From the NCBI GenBank assembly GCA_014904845.1, contig MU119206.1, positions 186,001 through 250,000 of the forward strand: DNA of 64,000 nt, given 5' to 3'. A program made the position numbers and the translations under genes. Of the stretch, positions 12,123 to 24,692 are shown one piece after another; the first letter of the stretch is position 1; every line of letters starts with the position of its first letter. This DNA comes from Acephala macrosclerotiorum (lineage: Eukaryota; Ascomycota; Leotiomycetes; Helotiales; Mollisiaceae). The notes below the pieces were generated by a model that made no database searches, had not been told where the DNA came from, and saw only the letters and a program-made list of their open reading frames with translations.

Positions 12123-12158
12123 AGAGCTGGGGCCACCACACATGGTCCACTTAACCGA
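12123..12158 (+). repeat. Left terminal inverted repeat
   Basis: Begins agagctggggccaccaca and continues to the ttaaccga core. It pairs with 13430-13465 with a single mismatch (T here against C in the reverse complement of the right arm). A perfect 16-bp palindrome, aacgcgtcgacgcgtt, follows directly at 12158-12173. Confidence 0.92.
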
Positions 12159-13429
12159 ACGCGTCGACGCGTTCTCATTTTCAGCCCCCCCTTTTTAAAT
12201 TTTAATATCTCATCAATTAATACCTTTTTTTCTCTGCAATTCAAAATAGAAATACTTGTGATATTCAATTCTTTTCTCTAAAAAGACAAAAAAGAATAGT
12301 CTACTTTTGCTCGCGCAGTTATTCGCGGTTTACAAAAACAAAGAAAATCTCAACGAGAAATTCAAAAAGAGACTTTTGTGCCTAGAAAATCAATAAGACG
12401 CATTTTCAAGCAAAAACACAATCGCCGAATACGAGGAAAAAAACGCTCGAAACTACATATTATATCTATAAAAAACATTCGTCGATACATTCGCATAATC
12501 GCAAAAAATTAGTCTTTTTACAGAATAATTTTCGCTAGTCTTAAAACTTTATTATATTTTTCAATTTCTATTCGAACTATTCGCCGAGAATTGCGTCGCG
12601 CAAATTACTATCGTTGCATTACATACTTTCGATTTTATATATTACGACAACAAACTAAAAAGAGATTAGTATTTACTAAAAAGTATAAATAGTAAAAAAT
12701 ATTAGACTATACTACTTTTAGAGATAATAGTAAACAAAAGAGAGATTAGCGGAAAATTATATGATCAAATAAAACTATATTTAAGACTAAAAAAAATAGT
12801 AAAATTTGAGTAATACGAAGAATAAATAAGAAAAAGTGTTTTAATTGTATACGATCTATTTATCGATCTGAAAAAATTATAGTAATGATTTAAAGAGTTA
12901 TTAATTGAGATTATAAATTAGAATTAGTGTTTATAGAGAAGTTTTTAGATCGCAAAAGTATTTGCTTTAAAGTATATTTTTAATAGATTCTTCAATTTGT
13001 AGTCTTTTTTTTATTTGATACTTTGAATTCGAAATATATTTTCATAAAAGACGATTTAAAAGTGCATAAAAAGAAAGTTAGACTTTTTAAATTACAATAT
13101 GAAATTCGCGAATTCAATTAGTTTCTTTGTTTACTTGATTTGAATTCAATTAAAAAAATCTAGCGATAAATGAAAAAAGAACTGAAGAAACTATTTTATG
13201 TGCCGAAAAGTAGAGAAAATTTACACAAAAAGTTGCAAAAGCTGTAAAATCGAATAAATCCACGTGATTTTAGGCATTATATAGAACAATTGACTTGTAA
13301 GATTAAAAATGTTATTATAGTACGAGGTTTAGTTACTGTTTATTAATATATAATTTTAATTTCAAAACAAAAAATTGAATAGTGGATTAATCATAAAATT
13401 TAGAATTAAAAGAATTGATTTTATAGTTC

Positions 13430-13465
13430 TCGGTTAAGTGGGCCATGTGTGGTGGCCCCAGCTCT
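13430..13465 (-). repeat. Right terminal inverted repeat
   Basis: Reverse complement of the left arm with one mismatch; it ends ...ggccccagctct just before the flanking TA. The palindrome next to the left arm is absent here. Confidence 0.92.
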
Positions 13466-13662
13466 TACTTCGCCTCAAGCGAAGTCAAGTACAAATGTCC
13501 GTCCAAACTCTGGCCTATTCTGCTCGAGAATATCTTACATCTTGACGAACAATAAACCCTCCTCACCATTACTCGTATGCAGCGCACTTTCATGAACTCA
13601 ACTATGCATGAAAATTCCGCCGGGGGTCTACGTCCCGACAGCACGTTCACAGCGTTTCTCGC

Positions 13663-13887
13663 TCAGTCGGAATCTGAACCACCACCACCCTTACCAGGAC
13701 ACAAAGTACACTTCAAAAGCCCAAACACAATCCCTAGACAGATAATACCTCCCACTAAGATGCCAATAATGCATCCTAGTCCGCATCCGGTTCCTCCGTA
13801 TGGATCACTGCGGCTGAAGAGTTGCAGTGGAGTCGAGGTTGAGGGTTGGGTGAGCGTGCTCAGTAAGAAGAGTTGGAGGTTGTTCAT
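13663..13887 (-). CDS. Small Gly/Cys-rich single-span membrane protein
   Basis: A 74-residue frame starting MNNLQLFLLSTLTQPS. It has a strongly hydrophobic segment (CIIGILVGGIICLGIVFGLL, about residues 37-56) followed by a cysteine-containing, Gly/Ser/Asp-rich tail (KCTLCPGKGGGGSDSD). The frame extends upstream to 13941; the internal Met at 13887 is preferred because the sequence before it is not signal-like. The arrangement (short lumenal part, one span, short cytosolic Cys-rich tail) looks like a genuine small membrane protein, but I recognise no family. It lies about 200 bp from the transposon relic and downstream of the MFS gene on the same strand. Confidence 0.5.
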   Translation of the reverse strand: MNNLQLFLLSTLTQPSTSTPLQLFSRSDPYGGTGCGLGCIIGILVGGIICLGIVFGLLKCTLCPGKGGGGSDSD

Positions 13888-14206
13888 GTTGTGCAAATGT
13901 GTTGGGAGCTGTGATGTTTGAGATAGGCCTCTTATTACCATTCGTCTTGTGGGAATTTCTGGCTGCTTGTATTATCTATCGTCCGCTTGGAGGTCGTGGA
14001 GAGCAGGTGGGAGCGAGATTAGATATGCCTAGGTACCGACATTCGAGTGATTGTGGTTGTCGGTGAATGGACGGATCTTACGAAAGTATTCGATATCTAT
14101 CGCCACTCGACTCACAGACTCACAAAAGCAAGAAACATGTCATTAAAAGCTGCTGGAAACCTCATAAATTGGCAAGTCAGAAAACCAGCACCTCTACCTA
14201 GTCAAA
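13888..14206. other. Short intergenic segment
   Basis: 319 bp between the small membrane protein gene and the 3' end of the MFS gene. Nothing recognisable; presumably the MFS terminator and the promoter of the small gene. Confidence 0.35.
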
Positions 14207-15639
14207 CTACACCCAGCCCAACCTCTTCCCCAAGAACCCAATACCACCTACAGCAGCAGTAACACCCGTAAACACAACCAACCCACCATACCCACTCCCA
14301 TACGCAAACTCCCCCTCATGCCCCAACCCCCTCTTCACCAATGCCTCACTCAACGGCCCACTCCCAATCGCCCCAATTCCCCTCGCCGCACTAATAACCC
14401 CCAAAAGAATCCTAATATCAGCACCCCTATCATTCTGCTTAACCATCTTTATAACCCCCGCATTCGTACTCACGAACCCTCCTGCAAAGAATCCATACGC
14501 TACGCTGAATACGCAGAGCAACGGTAAGGCAGTACTTAGTCCCCAGAGGAGGAAGATAGAGATGGTTGTTCCGATGGTGGAGAGTAGAATTACGGTGGTG
14601 ACGTGGAATCGGTCGACTAGCATGCCGAACATGACGGTTGCGAAGACACCCGCTGCGTTTAGAAGTGCGACGAGGAGGGTGCCGATACTAGGTGAGAGAC
14701 CAAGAGAGCGGGCGAAGAGAGGGAGGTAGATTGATGGGATGAAGTAGCCTAGGGATTCCATTACGAGTCCCGCTTGTAAGACCCAGAGAGCGGAGGATTT
14801 CATGAATGAGAGTCCGTATCGAGGCGATTGAGAGGCTTGTGAGATGGGCAGACGGGGTCGGAGGAAGTAGACGAGAGGCATAGCTAGGATCACCAAGCTG
14901 ATTGCCCAGATTCGAAGGGTAGTGCGGAATCCATATCTTGAGAGTAGGGCGTTGAGGATGAATGGGATGGTGAGTCCGCCTACGCCTGTGCCGGCCCACA
15001 TAATGCCGTATGCCATGCCTTTACGTTGGATGAACCATTCGTCGATGTACATTAGAGTTGGGTAATATATCAAGGTACCTCCAACAGCGTAGATGACTCC
15101 TTGGGTGAGGATTAGATGGCCGACTTTTTGAGCGAAGGAGGCGCCGATGAGGCCTGCTGCCATGAGGGGAATGCCAGCCCATTTTGTGATGCTAGCAAGG
15201 TGAGGCCAGGCTTTGTAGGCTGGAAAGAGGGCAAGACCGATCATGTACATGATACCCTGTATTTGTCAGATTGAAGGGTAGAGTTTAGAATCGTGACTTA
15301 CAGTAGCAGTTGTTCCAACGACGGCAATACCAGAGGCATTGGATGAGAATGGCTCATGAGTACTATAGTATTCTTGGAAGACACCGAAGGAGAAGGGAAG
15401 ACCTGAAAACCGGTTAGCATTGTCGAGTTCTTGTGCTTTGAAAACGAGGACTGACCCCAAACCAATGCTTCAATCATGAATCCAGCCATCAAGAACAGCC
15501 ATGCATCTTTCCCTCCATCTGCTCGTGGCAGTGAGAACTCATTGTGTCCGGTCAAATCTTCCGATTCTTGGACTTCATTTTGGTTGTGGCCCAAGTAGTT
15601 GGACACGTCATTCAGAACGATATCATGTTGAGACTCCAT
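14207..15639 (-). CDS. MFS transporter, monocarboxylate-permease-like
   Basis: Three exons on the minus strand (15639-15456, 15402-15302, 15256-14207) give 444 residues. After a hydrophilic N-terminus, TM1 starts at DAWLFLMAGFMIEALVWG and is followed by the family motif LPFSFGVFQEYYSTHEPF. TM2 and its loop read GIAVVGTTATGIMYMIGLAL, and YPTLMYIDEWFIQRKGMAYGIMWAGTGVGG corresponds to TM4-5 of fungal monocarboxylate transporter-like MFS proteins. A central loop of about 20 residues follows LRPRLPISQ, and the second six-span half contains LLVALLNAAGVFATVMFGMLVDRF. Substrate is unknown; fungal members are mostly uncharacterised. Length is normal and no motif appears broken. Confidence 0.88.
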
Positions 15640-17081
15640 CAACTGTTGAATATGATCAAAAATATGAGATTCTTCGATGATTGTATTCGATAAATTGTGA
15701 AGAGAAGAGGACGAGGAATGAGGGGCAGAGATAAAGAGAAATTTCCACCCCACTATTGTTTAGTGAGGGAGTCACTATAAAAGCCCTGTAAATGGCGGCC
15801 GATGGCCCCAATGTCAGCGCTAGCAGGCTGAAAAGGTTGTGCGCTGGGACCTTCCGCTGCTTCACCGCACTTCTCCCTTCTCTTCCTTTTTCACACTCCG
15901 TACCCTAGATGAATTACTCTTTGCAGTCCTACACCTTCTCAAGCATTTCAGAACGAGTTCTCGATGACCAAGTAGCCATCACACACTCTTGTTCCTGCCT
16001 TTGCTGTACCAGATTGACTTAGACTATTCTTGCAGATGCTGCAGCATTTCATCCCGATTCAAGCGCATTTCGGCGATGATGACTTGCATATGATGACCAT
16101 AAAGTCAATGAGGGCGCAGAGCTCCCTCCCGTGCCTTTAAAATCAAGAGATACCATTGCAGTCTTTTGAAAACTTTATTCCTCAGCAATTGCCGTTCCAT
16201 CTGCCTATTGTACTACTCTCTGATGTTTGAATGTTTCGAATGTATTCTGAGGATATATTATATAAGATCTTACAACTCGACAGCAGTCGTAAGCCCGCAT
16301 CTGCTACTATAAAACTACAAGTATAACGCTAATTTGATAAATATTAGAAAATCTAAAAGGGACATACTCATTGTCATAAGGGATAAATCGAACTTCGTTG
16401 CTCGCTTCTTGTTGTTGTGAACTTTAACGGCAGAAGCGATTGAACACCACGCTAGCGAACCTCTCCTTGTAGATTTAAATAAGCACTTTTTTATTCCAAG
16501 GAACATGAAAGGCAGCCACTAGGCTTAGTGGTACAGGTCAAATTCTGTCTCCCGAGAAGGAAAAGTAACATACGCCTGGCCCGAGTAGTTAGCAATGTCT
16601 ACACACGCCATTACGGGGGACATTTCCTTACGCCAACGCGAATCGATTCGACAAGAGACGTAAAGCCGTCCGGTGGCCGAACTCTTTTGCTACTGAGTTC
16701 TATCAATCTTTTTTTTCCCTCGATTTTTTTGTCACCAATTTCGCATCTTGGGCAAGTGGCACTAGTTCACGATTCGAAAGCAGAAGGAGGGTGCCTGAGT
16801 TTCCTTCAGAACCTTTCCGGGATATGATAATCCATCACCTTTACACCTCTTTTGAGATTTCGACAACACTGCCGAGGGAATTTTGGAAAGCTCGTTATCC
16901 TGTTACGCGCTTGCAAGCAGCCTTTTACGATCTCCCTGGAGCTCGGGAACATTGAAAACAACTGGCGCCACTTATCCACAACAGCCTTCCCCGAAGTCTC
17001 GATCTCCAAAACACAACAACCCCCTCGAGACCCAATGACCCTACCGAGATCTCACCCTCACTGATATGGCCCACGCCGGTA
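15640..17081. other. Intergenic interval, no gene recognised
   Basis: 1.44 kb between divergent genes. It contains an AT-richer patch at about 16240-16380. Short frames (minus 16506-16315, plus 16528-16827) show no protein-like features. It probably holds the promoters of the MFS gene and of the gene at 17082. Confidence 0.4.
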
Positions 17082-18559
17082 ATGTCTGATCCAACAACTT
17101 CAAGTGTTTTCCATCCAGTAAGTTACCATAGATATGTTTCCCCATGCTCCTTCCTTTCTGCTCTAGCGCCTTTGTGGCATTGTTTACTGACTACGAGTTC
17201 CTTCCTCCAGGCCACGCAATACATTCGAGGACAGACACCTGTGAGCCCTCTATCAGAGGAGCTGTTTGGAGACATCTTGGACGCACCGCCTCGAACAACC
17301 CCTCTTCCTGCGGATCTCTGCTGGATTTTCGAGGATTCTGAAGAAGAAGAAGAACCCCCTACTAGATGCAAACCTCCTCAGCTTCATATTACGGATTCAG
17401 ATAGGTCACCAAGCCCACCACCAGTAGGGGAGGTACTCGCAATCATGTCCAGAGCTCTATCCGCCAGGCCATCGCTCTCTCCAGTTCCCTCCAAGTACCA
17501 AGCACCTACAGAGAAGGAGCGCGTAAATGGACTAGGCCATCCGCTTCAGCCAGACCTATCGCATGCGCCAACTCCCGTCCAGCTTCAGCAACCCCAAGAA
17601 ATGGAACAAATGTGCCAAGACAAATTAAGATCAATGTCTCCCATTCAAATATCTCAAGAATCCAACGAAAGCTCAGCCTCTCAGAGTCAAGTATCCGAAG
17701 TTCCTCTCGACAGATCCCCATTATTTTGTTCCCCATATCAACAGATCCTGACGTACGGAGGCCCTCCAGGAGAAGCAATCGATCCCCAAAGCTTCATCTC
17801 ACAATTCATGGAACACATGGCACTGGTTCCGATTCAGCCAACCTTCCCCAGCGCTTCGCTATACAATACATGGGCTCCTTCTGCATATCTGGATCATGAC
17901 AAATTCGCCCTTTTCAATGTCTCACAGCCCCAGGGACATCTGAAAAGTCAAATATCTACCTCCCATACCGAACCTGTTTTCGAAGCACTTTCCAAAGCTC
18001 CATATGTCTTCGAGGTGGAAATGTACGCAATCGCCTACATCAAGAAGGACATTGACGGCCGCAGAATCATGGAAAGGAGAGAGGTTGAGCTATCAAGATA
18101 TTTCTTGCCAATGAAGCATGGGTATCTGGAGATTCATGCGAAGGATGTCTGCGCTGGTCTGAATCCGGTGCGCGAGAGACTGGTAAGTCAAGCTACTCCT
18201 GTTTTGAAACGTCCTAATCGAATGTCCCATGAGACTTAGGACATTCGAAATGCCCTCAAAAGTGCAAGACAGCGGTATGCTAACTTTCAACTTTCCAGGG
18301 CCAGATGGATGGCATCTCTCCATTCCTTGTGTATGGTTGCAAATGTCCTAGAGAAGTCGAGATCAATATCAAGACCGGGACTTCGGACGAATGCCACACC
18401 AGTAAGAGAACAGTTTTTCTTCTGAAGAACCGCCTGATCCGAGGTACATTTGGAGGACGTCGTGCGAGGGTTGTTACAGGGGAATGGCTTGTTGGAGGCG
18501 TTAACAAGCAGTGGGGAATGTTACTGAATGACGCCAAGGAGATTTGGGCGGTGATGTAG
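17082..18559 (+). CDS. Unknown Pro/Ser-rich protein with conserved-looking C-terminal domain
   Basis: Three exons (17082-17117, 17211-18182, 18299-18559) give 422 residues. The first exon codes for only 12 residues; GTAAGT at 17118 and CTCCAG before 17211 support removing the hydrophobic stretch that read-through would add. The N-terminal two thirds are disordered and acidic/Ser/Pro-rich (EDSEEEEEPP, DSDRSPSPPP). Residues from about 290 to the end look folded: FEVEMYAIAYIKKDIDGRR, then CKCPREVEINIKTGTSDECH with three clustered cysteines, and TGEWLVGGVNKQWGMLLNDAKEIW. I cannot assign a family. A nuclear regulatory role is possible from composition alone, but that is a guess. Confidence 0.75.
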
Positions 18560-21500
18560 AGTTAGAGGCCCCAAAAGTCTCCTAAGTCTAAGGGCATTCA
18601 CGATACTTCGTATTGATGCATAGTAGACTTTGAAGGAGGCTAAAGAGCTTCGGTCAAGGATGTAAAATAGATACCCCTAAAGTGTGGAAACTCAAGACAC
18701 ATTCACGACAGACGAAAACAATGATATGGTCTCTTGAGGAATTTAGCTTGATTTGGATGTGATTATATGAGATAGCTGCTCGAGTACTGTAGTAATATTG
18801 TTATACATTGCCCCAATTATCCTGGTTTGCCACGCGGCGTGCCAAATGAGCGACGCATCAAAGTACTAGAATACCTGGGACTCGCAGCGGGAGGCTACCA
18901 ATAAGCTTTCCTTGCATCCTCAAGGAGCTGCGTCTCCAAAGACGTGCACCCTCGAAGATTAAATAAAGCAAAATGGATAAGAGTAGGACCTGATGGACTA
19001 TTCCTAGGTGCCCGCAATTTGGTCACCGTGCGTCAAACTCAATGCCCCTCTTCACTCCTGGACATTCAAGTGATGGAACACTCGCTCGCTTGTAACGTGG
19101 AAGAAGACTGTGTGACTTGGAATCTTGTTCTTCGCTAGAAGACAGGATTTATTTGTAAATTTGTATTGTTCTCGCCATCGCTACCACAATAATGCTAAAG
19201 CTCTTCTTAAAATGTGATTTACCATTCAAACCACCTGAAATGCAAAGTTGCGCGCTGACCGAGTTAGTGAAGCCGTTTTAATTCGAGGCAGTAGCATCGT
19301 GGCGATACGTTTCTCCCAGAAAGTCTCTTCAACGTTTTTGGAACTTGCCAAAATGCTACTCAGAGATAGAAGAGAAGAGGAGACTGGCAATGAGACTTCG
19401 GGCCAAGGAATCAACACTACATCATATCTGATCCTGCTTTCAAAGCCAACGCTCGCTGTAGGGTCCTCGGTGATAAAGAAAGAAGGACGGAAGGTGGGTT
19501 GAAAGTCCCAAACAGGAAAATAAAAGCCCGAAGCTCGACAACCTGCGAGATCTGCCATCACCATGCATTCCCGCTGCACACTTACACAAACACATCCCCC
19601 CTCTGCATGACTTCACGCAGGTACCAACCGGAAAATTTCAACTCCACCACTCTCCTTCCCTCCATCTCTTTCCCACCTCTCCACTTTCCTCTCCACCAGT
19701 CATCAATTCTCCTACCCATGGTGCCGGTACTCATCATCATAATACATGTCTCCCGCTCCTCGCTAGTGGATCCAAGTCACCACTTTGATGTTCTTGAAGA
19801 GGGACAGTAAGCATCGTGCATAGAAGCCGCACAGAACGTGTACAGAAGGATGGGAAATAGGGCCGATGCCCCGCTGAATGTGCGCTTTCGAAACTCTGTC
19901 TTCTTTGGGAATGTGTCTTTGACAGCCGTTTTCGGGAATCTGCAGCTTGGGACGGGTAGTGACGTTACATTTGAGGATTTTCCGCGGGGTTTCTAAGTTT
20001 TGAGAAGGTTTTGTTGCATGTCTGGATGATGTCAGGCTTCAGATGTTCTCAGTCGCGAGAATTACGATGGATTTGAGGAGGATGGGTGTTTTTTTCCGAA
20101 GTAGAGGTTCCGTCGCAGGTCGTCGCCGGGAGTTTCGTCCGAATTGTCGGGAAAAGCTTCCGATGAACGTGACTTTACTGCCAAGGATACCGGGCTTTTG
20201 GCTGTTCAGATTCTTTTTGTTGCATGTCGCTCGGTAATTGGTCCGAACGTTTGTAATGATATTGATTGACGTTTCGCCGGATTAAAATAGTAGATAGGGG
20301 AGATATGAATGAGGCATCGGAAGCTTGAGCCGAAACCGTCGGAATGAAAGTCCACCAATGTTCGATTATTCCAGCACTTTGTTCATCTCGTCTCTTCTTA
20401 TGTAAAAGGCATTTACTAGAAGAATTGCAATTGTTACGGACGCAGACTCTGGAGGAAATAATCTCAGATACTATGGAGTGTAGTCGTAGATCCTTTCGAC
20501 GATTCACAAAGCCGTGCGGCGACTAAAACATAATTTCCCCATCAGCCTCGAACTCATAGCTTCAAACAAATAGGGTCTTTGATTCGTCTTGTCGCCGGAA
20601 CGTGTGTCTGCCATAGTCCTTGGATGTTGTTTGTCTCGGCACCTATTCCGCAGCTTGTCCATGAGGTTCAGATTCCATCTGAAGAGTCTGACCAGACTTT
20701 GAAGCTTTGTTGCGTGTCGTAATCAATGCCGGAACCGTTCCGAGACCTTTTCCGCGTCTCGGTTTTCTTTTGTGATATATTTATGCTTTTGCTTCTTCAG
20801 ATCGTAGATTTCGGGACTCCCAGCATCTTGCTCTTTGGCGTGGTTTCCCTTGTCGCTCAAACCCCGTACATATTTCGGTCCTGGCGATGAGCCCGACGAA
20901 CGCGGGAGTAAGTTTCGCTTTGTCTTCCTCTCCAACGGCGTAACAGTACGTGCTATACCTGCTTCTTGGCCTCTTAAAGAAGTCGCCGAGTGATTCGGTC
21001 ACGTGCTATACTTGGTTTCAAATCTGTACCCTCTGTTGTTTCGAATTGCGCAATGCGCCATCCATGCAAAAAGGGAGTCAAAAGCATGCAAATCGCAGGT
21101 CAAAATATACAAGAGTATAACTTCATCAGAGGACCGTGAATTCAACATCCTGCTTTTGATATGAATAGCGCTTAGAGAAGCACTCCTCAGCTCAACAAAC
21201 ATTGCAACAAGATACTGAAGCAATAAACCTAAGAAAACCGCAAGCTATAGACCATCACAGATACGGCCGCAACTAATGTTCCCTCTACAAGCACTCGCTT
21301 CCTATTCCTCTGTTTCAACAAATCTCGCAGCCATCCTGCTGCACGTCGTCGTTCCTCCCGAAGCGCTATCCCCCCCAAACAAGTGCCAACATGCAATGCA
21401 ATGCACTCCTTCATCCCACAGGATAAACTTCTCACAGGCACAACAGCCTATGCAAGAAATAGCCTGAAACTCCTGCTCCTTCCCGTCCCTCGAGGTCACT

Positions 21501-24500
21501 AGCATCAGGGGGAAAAGCTTCATCGCCGAATCAAAATAGGCCGAAGAAAGAATTGCCCGATGAGGTACTGAAGAAAATACAAAATATTCAGAAAATGAGA
21601 AATTCAGACTGCCACAAACCTATTTGGTGCTTCCCCAGGATTTTGAATGTTCCTGGGACTGTGGGGGATTGGGTCGAGGTTGGGGATGTTGCCCCTTTCG
21701 ATGCGGTACCTGGCACGTGATATCGATTCTCTCTCGTAGCGCTTTGGGTTGTCGCAAAACGATCGCCGTTTCAATTTGATTTTCCCTGACCTAATGGGAG
21801 CTTAATTTTTCGTGGATCGGCGACAATCGTTGATGTGCCTTTTGCAGGGGTCTCGTTTTGGCTGCTGATCTGGACTGCGATGTTTCTCGGATGGCACTAC
21901 TGCTTCTTCAAAGACGACTATCGAACTTTACTCATCTCAATAAAATCTGATGGAAGGTTCAACTCCAAGCAGCTTCGAGCCCAGTTGATACGACATTAGA
22001 TTCGATACCACGAAGCCTCAAATCCCGAAGTGAATCATTTCGGTACTTGACATAAAATCCAAAATAGAGCCTTTCGAGCAGCGTCGGCCGATCGAATTGG
22101 AACATAGCCTTCTTATGCTCACAAGGCTACCCAACATCGACTTCCAGCCTCTTATGTCAGAGATCAGCACTCAGCCTCGATTACCATATCTGGCAGCTTG
22201 AGAGTCCAACTATCGAAACAAGTCAGCGAAATTGGATCAAAGCGTTCAAATCACCAGGCCAAGGGAAGTAGATCTCCGTCCAGCGCAGGATACATCCGCA
22301 TTGAGAACCAAGATTAACCTTACGTCAGAGCTATATCCGACGAACTATGTCCGACCCGAACATTGACCAGTTTGGGCGGGGATGGCGACTTTTAAATGGA
22401 AGTCGAGCACAAATGGAATTATTCAGCGCTGCGTCACAACACGCACAGTCAGCATTCGCATACGGTTCCATCCAAAGCCCGTAGATGTAACTCCGCCGTT
22501 GAAAGTCAACGAGTCATCATGCAGAGCCATGCGGTTGTCGTAGAACCAGCCAATAGGCAACCACTCGCACCCACGGTCTTTCCTAAAGTCCTGCCAAACT
22601 CTAAAGACCAAAACCGTGGGGTTCTCGCTCCCGAGTTGTCTTTCCGATTACTCATGGGAGCCGTCGTAGCGATCAGCCAATCGCTGGTTATCGTTGCCCC
22701 TGATCGGACTTTCGGATGCTTAACTTTCCCCAGATTCGAGCTCAATGTAGCCCATTGCGCGAACCAGTGGTATCAAAGCTTCATGAGGTTCACGATTCTT
22801 TCCGACTTTCTGGCAGATGATCGTCACCTGCCGTGCGGATTTCGTGGCTACTGCGGATGCGAATGCTTGTGACCTGGATATTCGCGATGAGGGACATTAA
22901 ACATCGAGTTATTTTCTTAAAATCGGGGGGTTTAATCGTGGATTGAGGCAAAGATGCAGTTACGAAGAATCTACAAGGTTGTATGGGGGGTTTAGGAATT
23001 ATGATGGCAGTGAAGGCGCTCCGCAGCAACCCAAATTGGGCAATCTTCGAGAAGGTCAATCAGATGCACAGTGTCCAGACTGTACAACAGTACAGAAGGG
23101 ACCGCGTCCGGTCCACGGAGAAGAATTGTGTTGTTGGGACGCAACCTGATGACTCTACGGCGAAGAGGACCAAGGCAGGACAATTTAGAGCTCTCTTCGG
23201 GTACATGCGAATCCGATACTGGGGACGAGTCACTCAAATTCATTGCGTGGAGGTGCAGAAGAGCGGGATGTGGTGCCAAAAGTTGAATCGGATGACGCCT
23301 GACCTCATGCTCTGATACGTTACAACCTGCTTACGTGCGCGCCAGAGAAGGCTGCGGATGGCTTGGTTTCCAAATTCCACCGTCGCGCATCGAAAGGTCG
23401 CATTCGCAAACTGGCCTCGCTGGCGCACGGCATGCTCAATCAGGTATGTAGGCTGCTAGATTATGAGCTGGGCGATTCGTCACATCGTAGATGCGTCGCA
23501 AACATCACGACCTGCTGGCGTTGTCTCTCTTCTACCTGTAAATACGGGCCATCCGTGAATTCGACGCTGTGGAGGCTGTGTCTACTGTGTCCTCACCGTG
23601 TCCAAAGCGACGTGGAGGAATCGAATTGATGCTGGACAGATGAGTTGTGGAGTAGTGTGGGATGAGAGAAGCCTGGCAATAATGAGTTCCCCCGCATGCG
23701 CGTTCCAGACTGGAAGCCCCAAGGAGAGTAATCAGGCTCAACCGAGTTCCAAATCATCACAGATCTCCTTAGGGGGTTTGAAATAAATCATTGGAAGACA
23801 AAGCAGGAACTGGAATCACTGTCTTGTTAATCTGAATGGTGTCATGTTGATTGCTTTGTCAGTGAGACTCTGTCGAGTGCAGCAAATAAGGTCGTCTCAA
23901 GGGCTCGCTGGATGACAAACGAGCGACAGATGCACCAGATGGAGCTGGAGATTACAAAACGCCGGTTCGGTGGAAAGAAAAAGTGAAGCCTGAGCAGGCT
24001 ACGTCGCGACGCGACGCGCTACGAGTAGTACTGTACCTGGGAAATTGCCTAGAAGAGCAGGGCCGCACGAGTCACTTTCCCATACGGAGTTTCGCATTCG
24101 GAGGTAAGGCCTCGTTGTTGGCAGCCAGGTAAACTAAACGAGAAGCGGCTGGGCTGCGTAGCTGGCTGAAGCGGAGTTTAGGAGAGCAACTTGAATTACC
24201 CGAAGCGGTTAGAGGCTCGCAGACTCGCAGACCGGTGTGTCCATCCAGCCGAATGCCATGGTGGCTGCTGAGAAACCAAGACCCCTGTAGATGACTCTCA
24301 TGGCCCTACGCACGACCCTCCCGCGCCGGCTCTGGTCGTAAGGGCCTTCGCGGAGCTGTCGGGCTTTAACATAAGCCTTGTCGGAGACGGTGTGTGGTTC
24401 GTTACGAACATCTCATCAGCTGGATACATAATAAACTCACCGGCCCTGAACAGAAGTCCCTTTCTCCCCATCAGCATCTTCACTCTACAACAACCAACAA

Positions 24501-24692
24501 CATTCACGGACTACAAGAAGATTCGCCATTCGCCATCACCAATAACAACATCCACCACCACGACTCAACTCACATTTGTGAACATCGACGCCTCGCTCCA
24601 AGGCTACCCGGTCCCTGCAGTCACCGATCCTCGGCCTCGCCAAAAAAGATAGTTGCCTTGAGTCATTCAGCAACCGGATCACAACATACAAA
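18560..24692. other. 6.1-kb gene desert
   Basis: No frame on either strand has family resemblance; the longest (22396-22872 plus, 19579-19226 minus) overlap other frames and look like chance. A pyrimidine-rich tract at about 19645-19705 and a CT/CA-rich segment at 24460-24690 resemble fungal promoter or leader sequence. GC is near the window average, so this is not an AT-rich RIP island. Confidence 0.45.

Larger units (their letters stand above)
12121..13467. mobile_element. RIP-degraded TIR DNA transposon (Tc1/mariner or pogo/Fot1-like), TA target duplication
   Basis: A 36-bp terminal inverted repeat (12123-12158 and 13430-13465; the arms differ by one C/T in the aligned core) flanks a strongly AT-rich interior without usable frames. 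TA sits immediately outside both ends (12121-12122 and 13466-13467), the usual target-site duplication of Tc1/mariner-pogo elements. The remaining C and G bases inside lie largely in CpG contexts while CpA/TpG looks depleted, the pattern left by repeat-induced point mutation. At about 1.34 kb it is shorter than intact Fot1-type elements, so it is an internally deleted or short variant. No transposase residues could be read. Composition returns to normal at both TIRs. Confidence 0.9.

Noticed and set aside
19226..19579. Minus-strand frame of about 117 residues
   Set aside because: Isolated, no motif, no splice extension that lengthens it; could be chance.
22396..23315. Cluster of overlapping plus and minus frames of 60-160 residues
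   Set aside because: No frame stands out, none has family resemblance, and several overlap on both strands in a gene desert.
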